Origin: Pedococcus bigeumensis
GTDB taxonomy: Bacteria; Actinomycetota; Actinomycetes; Actinomycetales; Dermatophilaceae
Reading direction: 5' to 3'
Length of the DNA: 64,000 bases
NCBI RefSeq assembly: GCF_006438965.1
Contig: NZ_RCZM01000007.1
Location: 62,001 to 126,000 of the forward strand
In this document: piece after piece, positions 54,813-64,000 of the stretch
Layout of the letters: each line of letters starts with the position of its first letter
How positions within the stretch are numbered: the first letter of the stretch is position 1
Notes under the pieces: model-generated
Seen by the model: only the letters and a program-made list of their open reading frames with translations
Database searches by the model: none
Told to the model about the DNA's origin: nothing
Program-made: the position numbers and the translations under genes

Positions 54813-55420
54813 GACTTGTCCTTGCCGGTGGGCACCCGGCCCAGGTCGAGTGGGTAGATGGCCGAGTAGACCGCCAGCCGCCGGGCTTCGGGGTTGCCCT
54901 GGCCGACGCGGCGGTACTTCAGCAGCAGCTCGTCGATCTCACCCTTGAGCGTCTCCACCTGTTCGGGCGTCGCGATGATGAAGTTGTCGCTCATCCCTGC
55001 GGCGTCGCGCCACGCGAGCGGCCAGGTCGTCTCGACGTCGAGCCACTTGTCGAACTGCTCGGCGAAGTGGCGCGAGTAGTCGCGAACCAGCCAGTTCAGG
55101 GCGGTCTCTGAGTCCTCGTCGCCGTCGAAGTCGCTTGCGTCCCAGGTGTGGAAGTCGGTCGCTGCCTGCCAGAGCCGCCGCTTGCCCTCGCCGTCACCGG
55201 TGTCGGAGACCAGGCCCACGGCCTCGAGCTTGCGCAGGTGGTAGGACGTCGCGCCCGAGTTGGTCTGCAGGCGCGTGGCCAGGTCGGTGGCCGTCGCCGG
55301 GCCGTCGACGCGCAGGGCGCTGAGCAGCCGGGCACGCAGCGGGTGGGCGAGGACCTTGAGCGCGGCAGCGTCCAGGCGGAGCCCGGTCATGTCGCCGATC
55401 TGGGTGCGAGTAGTGGCCAT
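54809..55420 (-). CDS. ArsR-type winged-helix regulator
   Basis: 203 residues from ATG 55420; TATTGT lies 6 bp upstream, so the transcript is probably leaderless, and the longer upstream frame is rejected. Helix-turn-helix at about 15-75: L-A-H-P-L-R-A-R-L-L-S-A-L-R and T-N-S-G-A-T-S-Y-H-L-R-K-L-E-A-V-G-L-V. The C-terminal part (about 80-203) has an R-R-L-W-Q-A segment and Trp-rich helices that may bind a ligand. Its promoter is overlaid by five TGCACA repeats. Confidence 0.8.
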   Translation of the reverse strand: MATTRTQIGDMTGLRLDAAALKVLAHPLRARLLSALRVDGPATATDLATRLQTNSGATSYHLRKLEAVGLVSDTGDGEGKRRLWQAATDFHTWDASDFDGDEDSETALNWLVRDYSRHFAEQFDKWLDVETTWPLAWRDAAGMSDNFIIATPEQVETLKGEIDELLLKYRRVGQGNPEARRLAVYSAIYPLDLGRVPTGKDKS

Positions 55421-55423
55421 GCG

Positions 55424-55493
55424 TGCACAATACCTTTGCACACTATCAATGCACAAGTTCTCTGCACAAGAAATGTGCACCGGTGTTTGTGCA
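55424..55493. repeat. iteron-like array of TGCACA repeats at the ArsR-type promoter
   Basis: TGCACA starts at 55424, 55437, 55450 and 55463, and TGCACC at 55476: five copies at exactly 13-bp steps. A sixth, TGCAGG, is at 55490 (14 bp on). The copies cover the -10 (complement of 55427-55432) and -35 (complement of 55451-55456) of the regulator gene. Confidence 0.85.
55427..55456 (-). promoter_or_regulatory. promoter of the ArsR-type/MFS operon
   Basis: On the minus strand, TTGTGC (55456-55451), 18-bp spacer, TATTGT (55432-55427), then 6 bp to the start codon. Confidence 0.6.
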
Positions 55494-55568
55494 GGTCAGA
55501 GCCCGTTCTCGGCCCCGGTGGCGGCGATTTGGGGAGCATCGCGGTTCGCCGTAACATTGAGGACGTTG

Positions 55569-55637
55569 TGCCGTGCGCCCTCGGAAGGCGCTCACCCATC
55601 GGTCCGCAAGGGCCGCGCGCCTCGGGCGCACACGGCA
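55569..55637 (+). other. rplM leader stem
   Basis: TGCCGTGCGCCC (55569-55580) is complementary to GGGCGCACACGGCA (55624-55637) apart from a 2-nt insertion, enclosing 43 nt with smaller GC stems. It could be a ribosomal-protein leader or an ordinary stem. The 3' arm includes a CGGCATAC word. Confidence 0.45.
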
Positions 55638-55683
55638 TACGAGTCCATCATCATCACTTCACCAGCAGTAAAGGGCCATTACC

Positions 55684-56127
55684 TTGCGCACCTTCACCCC
55701 CAAGCCGGCCGAGGTCACTCGCACCTGGCACGTCATCGACGCCACGGACATCGTCCTGGGTCGTCTGGCGAGCCAGACCGCGATCCTCCTGCGCGGCAAG
55801 CACAAGACCACGTTCGCGCCGCACGTTGACGGTGGCGACTTCGTCATCATCATCAACGCCGAGAAGGTCGCCCTCACCGGCGCCAAGCTCGAGCAGAAGA
55901 AGGCCTACCGCCACTCCGGCTTCCCGGGCGGCCTCAAGAGCACGTCCTACACCGAGCTGCTCGCCAAGAGCCCGGCCAAGGCCGTGGAGAAGGCCGTTCG
56001 CGGCATGCTCCCGCACACCACGCTCGGTCGTGAGCAGCTGACCCACCTCAAGGTCTACGCCGGATCCGAGCACCCGCACAGCGCCCAGAAGCCCGTCCCG
56101 TTCGAGATCACCCAGGTCTCCCAGTAA
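55684..56127 (+). CDS. rplM: 50S ribosomal protein L13
   Basis: 147 residues from TTG 55684 (M-R-T-F-T-P-K-P), with AAAGGG upstream. Core [16 protein letters not shown] and M-L-P-H-T-T-L-G-R. Pairs with rpsI as in most bacteria. Confidence 0.96.
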   Translation: MRTFTPKPAEVTRTWHVIDATDIVLGRLASQTAILLRGKHKTTFAPHVDGGDFVIIINAEKVALTGAKLEQKKAYRHSGFPGGLKSTSYTELLAKSPAKAVEKAVRGMLPHTTLGREQLTHLKVYAGSEHPHSAQKPVPFEITQVSQ

Positions 56128-56136
56128 GGATTTGTT

Positions 56137-56640
56137 GTGACTGACATCAACACTGAGACCCCTGTCGAGGGTGACGAGGTCGAGCTGACCGAGTACACCT
56201 CCGAGTCCGAGGGCCCCGTTTCCGACGAGCCCACGCGTCGCGCCAGCGCGACCGCGCCCGGTGCTGCCACCGGCCGACGCAAGCAGGCCATCGCCCGCGT
56301 GCGCATCGTCCCCGGCACCGGCGACTGGAAGATCAACGGGCGCACGCTCGAGCAGTACTTCCCGAACAAGGTCCACCAGCAGATCGTCAACGAGCCGCTC
56401 ACGCTGCTCGAGCTCGACGGTGCGTACGACATCCTCGTGCGCGTCCATGGTGGTGGCCCCTCCGGCCAGGCCGGCGCGGTCCGCCTCGGCGTGGCCCGCT
56501 CGCTCAACGGGATCGACGAGGAGCTGAACCGTCCGGCGCTCAAGAAGGCCGGCTTCCTCAAGCGCGACTCGCGCGTCCCCGAGCGCAAGAAGGCTGGTCT
56601 CAAGAAGGCCCGCAAGGCACCCCAGTACAGCAAGCGCTGA
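56137..56640 (+). CDS. rpsI: 30S ribosomal protein S9
   Basis: 167 residues from GTG 56137 with TAAGGA upstream. The first 40 residues are the acidic/Thr-rich extension typical of actinobacteria; the core starts [12 protein letters not shown] and ends K-A-P-Q-Y-S-K-R, whose terminal Lys-Arg touches P-site tRNA. Confidence 0.96.
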   Translation: MTDINTETPVEGDEVELTEYTSESEGPVSDEPTRRASATAPGAATGRRKQAIARVRIVPGTGDWKINGRTLEQYFPNKVHQQIVNEPLTLLELDGAYDILVRVHGGGPSGQAGAVRLGVARSLNGIDEELNRPALKKAGFLKRDSRVPERKKAGLKKARKAPQYSKR

Positions 56641-56666
56641 TCCTGGCTCCTGCCAGCAGCACAACC

Positions 56667-56700
56667 GAAGGCGGCACCCGACAACTCGGGTGCCGCCTTC
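56667..56700 (+). terminator. rplM-rpsI terminator
   Basis: GAAGGCGGCACCCGA-CAAC-TCGGGTGCCGCCTTC, a perfect 15-bp stem 26 bp after rpsI. Confidence 0.85.
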
Positions 56701-56804
56701 GGCGTCTGCAGGAGTAGGTTCGGCCCAGTTGCGTCCGTGCGCCCGGACCAGATCGACGAGGTATGCCGGGTGCGCACCCTGATCGTCGGAAAGGCTTCCC
56801 CTTC

Positions 56805-58160
56805 ATGCCCACCACGGCACGACTCTTCGGTACCGATGGCGTTCGCGGGCTCGCGAACGTCGACATCACGGCCGAGCTGGCGCTGCGGCTCAGCGTGGCT
56901 GCTGCCCACGTCCTGGGTGACACCGCCCGCCGCGCCGGCCGCCGTCCCAAGGCCGTCGTCGGACGTGACCCGCGGGCCTCGGGCGAGTTCCTGTCCGCAG
57001 CGGTCATCGCCGGCCTCGCGTCAGCAGGTGTCGACGTCTACCACGCGAACGTCCTGCCGACACCGGCCATCGCGTTCCTCACGGGGGACACCCACGCCGA
57101 CTTCGGCGTGATGCTGTCGGCCTCGCACAACGCGATGCCCGACAACGGGATCAAGTTCTTCGCCGCCGGTGGCCACAAGCTGGACGACCAGATCGAGGAC
57201 GAGATCGCGGCGCGGCTGGACCAGCACTGGGAGCGGCCCACGGGTGCCGACATCGGCCGCGTCGTCACCATGCCCGACGGGCACACCCGCTACATCTCCC
57301 ACCTGCTCACCGTGCTGCCCAACCGCTTGGACGGGGTCAAGGTCGTCATCGACGGCGCCCACGGTGCGGCCAGCTCGGTCTCGCCGGAGGTGTTCCGCCT
57401 GGCCGGCGCCGAGGTCTACGAGATCGGCACCGAGCCCGACGGCCTCAACATCAACGACGGCTACGGGTCGACCCATCTCGACCACCTCAAGGCTGCAGTC
57501 GCGGCCAGGGGTGCCGACCTCGGCATCGCCCACGACGGCGACGCCGACCGCTGCCTCGCGGTGGACGCCAGCGGCACCGAGGTCGACGGTGACCAGATCA
57601 TGGCGATCCTGGCCCTGGACATGAAGGAGCGCGGCACCCTCGTCCAGGACACCCTCGTCGCCACCGTGATGAGCAACCTCGGACTGATCCAGGCGATGGA
57701 GCGCGAAGGCGTCTCCGTGCGCCAGACGGCCGTCGGCGACCGCTACGTCCTCGAGGAGATGCGGGCTTCCTCGCTGTCCCTGGGCGGGGAGCAGAGCGGC
57801 CACGTGATCTTCCTCGACCACGGCACGACGGGTGATGGCGTGCTCACCGGGCTCATGCTGGCCGCCCGGGTCAAGGCGACCGGCAAGCCGCTGTCCGAGC
57901 TGGCCACCGTGATGCGCCGGCTCCCGCAGGTGCTGATCAACGTCAAGGGCGTCGACAAGTCTCGCGTCGAGTCCGACGAAGAGCTCCAGCAGGCCGTCAA
58001 GGCCGAGGAGGAGGCCCTCGCAGGCACCGGGCGGGTGCTGCTGCGCAAGTCCGGAACCGAACCGGTCGTCCGCGTCATGGTCGAGGCGGGCGAGCAGGAG
58101 CAGGCCCAGGCCGTCGCCGACCGCCTCGTCGAGGTCGTGCGGGCGCGCCTGTCCCTCTGA
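56805..58160 (+). CDS. glmM: phosphoglucosamine mutase
   Basis: 451 residues from ATG 56805. Begins [11 protein letters not shown]; the phosphorylated serine is Ser107 in S-A-S-H-N; metal loop D-G-D-A-D-R; sugar-binding G-E-Q-S-G-H; phosphate-binding R-K-S-G-T-E-P. Converts glucosamine-6-P to glucosamine-1-P for peptidoglycan. Its place after rplM-rpsI is typical for actinobacteria. A single GTATGCCGGG word precedes it. Confidence 0.95.
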   Translation: MPTTARLFGTDGVRGLANVDITAELALRLSVAAAHVLGDTARRAGRRPKAVVGRDPRASGEFLSAAVIAGLASAGVDVYHANVLPTPAIAFLTGDTHADFGVMLSASHNAMPDNGIKFFAAGGHKLDDQIEDEIAARLDQHWERPTGADIGRVVTMPDGHTRYISHLLTVLPNRLDGVKVVIDGAHGAASSVSPEVFRLAGAEVYEIGTEPDGLNINDGYGSTHLDHLKAAVAARGADLGIAHDGDADRCLAVDASGTEVDGDQIMAILALDMKERGTLVQDTLVATVMSNLGLIQAMEREGVSVRQTAVGDRYVLEEMRASSLSLGGEQSGHVIFLDHGTTGDGVLTGLMLAARVKATGKPLSELATVMRRLPQVLINVKGVDKSRVESDEELQQAVKAEEEALAGTGRVLLRKSGTEPVVRVMVEAGEQEQAQAVADRLVEVVRARLSL

Positions 58161-58190
58161 GGCCACCACAGGGCGTGCAAGCGTTGCTGG

Positions 58191-59390
58191 CTAAGCGGAT
58201 TCGTCGAGAAGGCTGACGATGTGACGGGCGATCTCAAAGGCACTGGTCGCGGCGGGGGACGGGGCGTTGAGGACATGGACCACCGACCCGGACCGCTCGA
58301 TGAGGAAGTCGTCGACGAGCGACCCATCGCGCTTCATGGCCTGGGCGCGCACTCCCGCCGGGGCCGGCACGAGGTCGTCGTCCTGCACGTCGGGGACGAG
58401 GCGACGCAGGCTCTCGGCGAACCGGTGACGGGACAGCGAGCGGGCGATCTCGGCCGACCCAGCGCGGTAGTGTCGCGCGGCGAGCCGCCAGAAGCCGGGA
58501 TAGGTCAAGGTGTCCCGTAGCTCGGCGAGCCTGACCGTGCGCCAGTCGTACCCCTCTCGCGCGAAGGCGAGCACCGCGTTGGGACCGGCGTGGATGTGCC
58601 CACCGATGCCGCGGGTGAGGTGCACGCCGAGGAACGGGAAGTCGGGGTCGGGCACCGGGTAGACGAGGTTGCGGACCAGGTGGGTGGCCTCGGGCCGCAG
58701 CTCGAAGTACTCACCGCGGAACGGGATGATGCGCGCGGACGGCTGGTGTCCCAGGCGGCGGGCGACCTCGTCGCAGTGCAGCCCGGCGCAGGCGACGACG
58801 TGGTCAGCGGCGATGTCTCCGGCGGTGGTGTGCACGACGGTCGTGGGCCCGGAGCGGACCGCGCCGAGCACCTCGGCACCGAGCAGCAGAGTGGCGCCCG
58901 CCTGCTCGAGACGCCGGACGAGTGCGGCGCACACGGCCCTGTAGTCGATGATCCCGGTCGCCGGCACGTGCAGCGCCGCGACGGCACTGACGTGCGGTTC
59001 GTGCTCCTTGGCCTGCTCGCCGGTGAGCCGGGTGACCTCGAGGCCGTTGGCGAGCCCCCGCTCCTGCAGCCGCGTGAGCCCCGGCAGCTCGTCCTCGCGG
59101 GTGGCCACGACGAGCTTGCCGCAGATCTCGTGGGCGATGCCCTCCTCCTGGGCGAAGGCGACCATCGCTGCCGCGCCGGTGCGGCACATCAGCGCCTTCT
59201 TCGAGCCCGGCGCGTAGTAGAGACCGGAGTGGATCACCCCGCTGTTGCGCCCGGTCTGGTGGGCGGCCCAGTGGCCCTCCTTCTCCACCAGCGTGACGTG
59301 GGCGTCCGGGTGCTCGCGGCACAGCCGTTCGGCGACGGAGAGCCCGATGATCCCGCCGCCGATGACGAGGTAGCGCACCGGCGTCGGCAT
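58191..59390 (-). CDS. lhgO: L-2-hydroxyglutarate oxidase (LhgO-like FAD oxidase)
   Basis: 399 residues from ATG 59390. FAD-binding G-G-G-I-I-G-L-S at the N-terminus (about 10-17), R-N-S-G-V-I-H-S-G-L-Y-Y typical of LhgO, and V-V-A-C-A-G-L-H. The C-terminal half holds G-V-H-L-T-R-G-I-G-G and A-G-P-N-A-V-L-A. Oxidises L-2-hydroxyglutarate to 2-oxoglutarate. Convergent with glmM, 30 bp apart. Confidence 0.88.
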   Translation of the reverse strand: MPTPVRYLVIGGGIIGLSVAERLCREHPDAHVTLVEKEGHWAAHQTGRNSGVIHSGLYYAPGSKKALMCRTGAAAMVAFAQEEGIAHEICGKLVVATREDELPGLTRLQERGLANGLEVTRLTGEQAKEHEPHVSAVAALHVPATGIIDYRAVCAALVRRLEQAGATLLLGAEVLGAVRSGPTTVVHTTAGDIAADHVVACAGLHCDEVARRLGHQPSARIIPFRGEYFELRPEATHLVRNLVYPVPDPDFPFLGVHLTRGIGGHIHAGPNAVLAFAREGYDWRTVRLAELRDTLTYPGFWRLAARHYRAGSAEIARSLSRHRFAESLRRLVPDVQDDDLVPAPAGVRAQAMKRDGSLVDDFLIERSGSVVHVLNAPSPAATSAFEIARHIVSLLDESA

Positions 59391-59538
59391 GGGGCCAGCG
59401 TAGATCGGGTGGGACTGGTGCGTGTCGGAGTGGGCAGAATCGCCCCGCGTCGGAATGCACGTGGCCGGGGCGCAGTTGTCAGGTCCGGTGGGTGAGTCGA
59501 GGATGTCACCAACCGTCACTCAACCAAAGGCGAGCGCC

Positions 59539-59961
59539 ATGCCCCACGAGTCACTGACCGAACCGCTCTACTCCATCGCCGCGACGGCCCAGGGTGGTCG
59601 CGCTGGCCACGTCTCGAGCGAGGACGGCGTCATCCACCTCAAGCTGGGCAAGCCCGGCAGCAAGGCGAACCCCAAGGCCAACCCCGAGACCCTCTTCGCC
59701 GCCGGCTATGCCGCCTGTTTCGGCAATGCCCTCAACTCGGTGGCGACCGCGATGGGCCTGGACACGTCGGACTCGACCGTCACGGCGACCGTGACTCTCG
59801 GGAAGACGGACACCGGAGTCGGTCTCGCAGTCGCGCTCGTCGCCACCGTGCCGTCGCTCGACCGCGGCACCGCACAACAGCTGGTCGACGCGGCGCACGA
59901 GCGATGCCCCTACTCCAAGGCCACGCGCGGCAACATCGACGTCACGGTCGCACTGGCCTGA
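59539..59961 (+). CDS. ohr: organic hydroperoxide resistance protein (Ohr/OsmC family)
   Basis: 140 residues from ATG 59539 with AAAGGCGAG upstream; ATG 59503 would add 12 residues. The two peroxidatic cysteines are Cys60 (G-Y-A-A-C-F) and Cys123 (E-R-C-P-Y-S-K), the Ohr arrangement. Reduces organic hydroperoxides with thiol recycling. Convergent with the carbonic anhydrase gene with 2 bp between stops. Confidence 0.9.
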   Translation: MPHESLTEPLYSIAATAQGGRAGHVSSEDGVIHLKLGKPGSKANPKANPETLFAAGYAACFGNALNSVATAMGLDTSDSTVTATVTLGKTDTGVGLAVALVATVPSLDRGTAQQLVDAAHERCPYSKATRGNIDVTVALA

Positions 59962-59963
59962 GG

Positions 59964-60493
59964 TCAGACGACCTGGTCGAGCAGGCCGGTGTCGACGTCA
60001 TACATGAAGCCGCCGACCGCGACCTGGTCACCGATGAGGGGGTGCGACCGGACGGCGCGCACGTCGGCGAGCAGCGCCTCGTGCTGGTTGTCGATGACGT
60101 GGAAGCCCTGCCACGAGGCGTCCTGACCAGCCGACGCGCCGACCCGCTCACGCAGCTCGGCCTCGGTGTTGCTGGCCATGGCGCACCGGGTGTGGGGGAC
60201 GATGAGGATGCGCTCGACCCCGAGCAGGTGGACGCCCAGGACGAGCGCCTCGAGCGCGTTGGCGGTGACGCGGCCACCCGGGTTGCGGAAGATCTTGGCG
60301 TCACCGGGGGACAGGCCGAGCATGCGCAACGGGTCGATGCGCGAGTCCATGCAGGTGACCACGGCGACGCCGCGGTGCGCGATGCCGTCGAAGCCGCCCA
60401 GCGTGAACCGGGCGGCGAACGCCTGGTTGGCGGCCAACAGGTCGTCGAATCCCTTGGCGGGAGTGGCGCCTTCGTTCACAGCAGCATTGTCGG

Positions 60494-60497
<4 letters not shown>
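59964..60497 (-). CDS. beta-class carbonic anhydrase
   Basis: 177 residues from GTG 60497, which overlaps the fumarase stop by 4 bp (GTGA). Zinc ligands in [10 protein letters not shown] (Cys, Asp-Arg pair) and P-H-T-R-C (His, Cys). Small plant-type/Mycobacterium-type class. Interconverts CO2 and bicarbonate. Confidence 0.9.
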
Positions 60498-62173
<1,676 letters not shown>

Positions 62174-62199
62174 CGGGTCGTCGTGCTCCTGTCGTAGGT

Positions 62200-63126
62200 C
62201 TACAGCTCGTCGAGGCTGGGGGCATAGGCGCCGGCCTTGCCGACCGTGATCCCGCTGGTCGCCACACCGCGGTCCACGGCGGGGCGCACCTGATCCAGTG
62301 TCGCCCCCGCGAGGCGCGTGCGCGCATCCGGGTCGCCCAGCAGACCCGAGGCCAGCAGGCCGGAGATGAGGCCGGCCATGAAGGAGTCGCCGGCGCCGAC
62401 GGTGTCGACGACCCGCTCGGCTGCGGTGGGTGCGCTGCCCTCCTCCCCGGTCGCGGTCACGCGGAAGACGACGCCGTGCTCGCCGCGGGTGACCACGGAG
62501 AGCGAGGCGCCCAGCGAGCCCCAGTAGGCCATGACCTGGGAGGGCGACTGGCCGGCATACAGGAGCTCGAGGTCGTCCTCGCTGGCCTTGACCACGTCGG
62601 AGAGGGCGATGATGCCCTCGACGTGGTCGCGCACGACGTCGAGGTCGCCCATGATCCCCGGGCGGATGTTGGGGTCGTAGGAGACGGTGCCTCGGTCGCG
62701 CACCGCCCGCAGTGCCTCGAGCGTGCGTGCGGCGCCCGGCTCGAGGACCGCTCCGATCGAACCGGTGTGCACGTGGCCGGTCCCGTCGGGCAGGTCGATG
62801 TGGGGGAGGTTCCAGTAGAGGTCGAACTCGTAGGTCGCGGCACCCGTGGCGTCGAGACGGGCCCGTGCCGTGGAGGTGGGGTCCTGGCCGTGGCTGGTGC
62901 TGAGCACCGTGACGCCGTGCCGCGTGAGGTGGGCGGTGATGCGGTCCCCGCGGGGGTCCTGCCCCAGCGACGTGGCGAAGTCCACCGGCTGGTCGAGCCG
63001 GGCCAGCCCGATCGCGACGTTGGCCGGGCTGCCGCCGACGTGCTCGACGGACTCGCCGTCGGGGTCGGTCACGATGTCGACGAGGGCCTCGCCGATGACG
63101 AGGATGCGGGGACGGGGGCGAGTCAT
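62200..63126 (-). CDS. PfkB family sugar kinase (fructokinase-like)
   Basis: 308 residues from ATG 63126, overlapping the glpX stop (ATGA). PfkB signatures: [14 protein letters not shown] near residue 31 and [12 protein letters not shown] at about 244 with the catalytic Asp. Sugar specificity is not determined; fructose is most likely by similarity of family style. Co-translated with glpX. Confidence 0.85.
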   Translation of the reverse strand: MTRPRPRILVIGEALVDIVTDPDGESVEHVGGSPANVAIGLARLDQPVDFATSLGQDPRGDRITAHLTRHGVTVLSTSHGQDPTSTARARLDATGAATYEFDLYWNLPHIDLPDGTGHVHTGSIGAVLEPGAARTLEALRAVRDRGTVSYDPNIRPGIMGDLDVVRDHVEGIIALSDVVKASEDDLELLYAGQSPSQVMAYWGSLGASLSVVTRGEHGVVFRVTATGEEGSAPTAAERVVDTVGAGDSFMAGLISGLLASGLLGDPDARTRLAGATLDQVRPAVDRGVATSGITVGKAGAYAPSLDEL

Positions 63127-64000
63127 GACGACGGCACGCCTGGCCCGGCGTGGTCGAAGTCCACCGAGGAGTAGGCCCGCAGCTTGGCGAGCTGGTGGTG
63201 GCTCTCGATGAGGCGGATGGTGCCGGACTTCGAGCGCATCACGAGCGAGTGGGTGGTCGCACCACCGGCGCGGTAGCGGACGCCCTTGAGCAGCTCGCCG
63301 TCGGTGATGCCGGTGGCCACGAAGAAGCAGTTCTCGCCGGTGACGAGGTCGTTGGTGGACAGCACCCGGTCGAGGTCGTGCCCGGCGTCGATCGCGCGCT
63401 GGCGCTCGTCGTCGTCCTGGGGCCACAGCCGACCCTGGATGACGCCGCCGAGGCACTTGATCGCGCAGGCGGTGATGATCCCCTCCGGGGTCCCGCCGAT
63501 GCCGAGCAGCAGGTCGATGCCGGTGTCGTCACGAGCCGCCATGATCGCGCCGGCCACGTCCCCGTCGGAGATGAACCGCAGCCGGGCGCCGGCGTCGCGC
63601 ACCTCGGCAGCCAGCTTCTGGTGGCGCGGACGATCGAGCATGACGACGGTGACGTCCTCGACGGTCTCCTTCTTGGCCTTGGCGATTCGCTTGATGTTCT
63701 CGGCGACGGGGAGGCGGATGTCGACCACGTCGGCGGCCTCCGGGCCGGTGACGAGCTTGTCCATGTAGAAGACGGCGCTGGGGTCGTACATCGACCCGCG
63801 GTCCGACACGGCCAGCACCGAGACGGCGTTGGACTGGCCCTTGGCGGTGAGCGTCGTTCCGTCGATGGGGTCGACCGCCACGTCGCACTCGGGACCGATG
63901 CCGTCGCCGACCTGTTCGCCGTTGTAGAGCATCGGGGCGTCGTCCTTCTCGCCCTCACCGATGACCACGACGCCCTGCATCGACACCGTGCTGATCAGCG
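63123..64000 (-). CDS. glpX: class II fructose-1,6-bisphosphatase, N-terminus cut by the window end
   Basis: The frame runs off the window edge at 64000: the visible residues just before the GTG at 63986 (L-I-S-T-V-S-M-Q) continue the family's L-H-T-V-S-M-D, so about 45 residues are missing. Motifs: [18 protein letters not shown] (metal site), G-I-G-G-T-P-E-G. Converts fructose-1,6-bisphosphate to fructose-6-phosphate. The likely sole gluconeogenic phosphatase in actinobacteria. Confidence 0.9.
   Translation of the reverse strand, partial: LISTVSMQGVVVIGEGEKDDAPMLYNGEQVGDGIGPECDVAVDPIDGTTLTAKGQSNAVSVLAVSDRGSMYDPSAVFYMDKLVTGPEAADVVDIRLPVAENIKRIAKAKKETVEDVTVVMLDRPRHQKLAAEVRDAGARLRFISDGDVAGAIMAARDDTGIDLLLGIGGTPEGIITACAIKCLGGVIQGRLWPQDDDERQRAIDAGHDLDRVLSTNDLVTGENCFFVATGITDGELLKGVRYRAGGATTHSLVMRSKSGTIRLIESHHQLAKLRAYSSVDFDHAGPGVPSS

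Noticed and set aside
55421-55480. Longer ArsR-type protein starting at 55480
   Set aside because: It would place the iteron array and the promoter inside the coding region; the leaderless ATG 55420 is better supported.
39151-55580. Insertion sequence or integrative element in the accessory block
   Set aside because: No transposase, integrase, terminal direct repeats or tRNA target found; large hairpins are explained as terminators.

Overview
The window is about 64 kb of high-G+C Gram-positive DNA, from an Actinomycetota chromosome. Evidence: the str, S10, spc and alpha ribosomal operons in actinobacterial order, an mce lipid-import operon, the actinobacterial N-terminal extension of S9, short adenylate kinase, S14 of the zinc type and strong GC3 codon bias. 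Micrococcales, perhaps Intrasporangiaceae, is my best guess from general gene style; it is an inference.

Layout. 1-5397: the 3' half of an mce operon (MceC tail, MceD, lipoprotein MceE, MceF, two Mce-associated proteins), genes overlapping by ATGA-type junctions. 5.8-13.3 kb: rpoB-rpoC. 13.7-18.1 kb: rpsL-rpsG-fusA-tuf. 18.2-21.2 kb: a small accessory insert (GNAT acetyltransferase, lactate 2-monooxygenase-like flavoenzyme, small secreted helical protein) with an array of 82-bp palindromic repeats. 21.6-31.7 kb: S10 and spc operons. 32.0-34.7 kb: secY-adk-map. 35.1-39.1 kb: infA-rpmJ-rpsM-rpsK-rpsD-rpoA-rplQ. 39.2-55.4 kb: an accessory block (MFS, truA, cupin/TetR pair, secreted protein, ABC-F ATPase, a 1931-residue amylase-pullulanase, MarR/MFS pair, ArsR-type/MFS pair). 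55.7-58.2 kb: rplM-rpsI-glmM. 58.2-64.0 kb: central metabolism and stress genes (lhgO, ohr, carbonic anhydrase, class I fumarase, PfkB sugar kinase, glpX cut by the window end).

Most of the window is translation and transcription machinery, so the most interesting signals lie between and on top of these genes. (1) The octamer GTATGCCG/CGGCATAC occurs about 36 times by my eye count, where a base-composition model expects about two. It appears singly inside genes, often forcing rare TAT or GCA codons, and as long inverted pairs between genes, an arrangement resembling DNA-uptake sequences or REP elements. (2) A separate family of 72-bp dyad repeats is arrayed at an exact 82-bp period at two sites. 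(3) Ribosomal proteins L4 and L17 both end in a low-complexity tail plus the same short C-terminal domain. (4) Five TGCACA repeats at exactly 13-bp spacing overlap the promoter of an ArsR-type regulator. (5) The rpsL and rpsJ leaders share a sequence element. No tRNA, rRNA, CRISPR array, IS element or prophage was seen.
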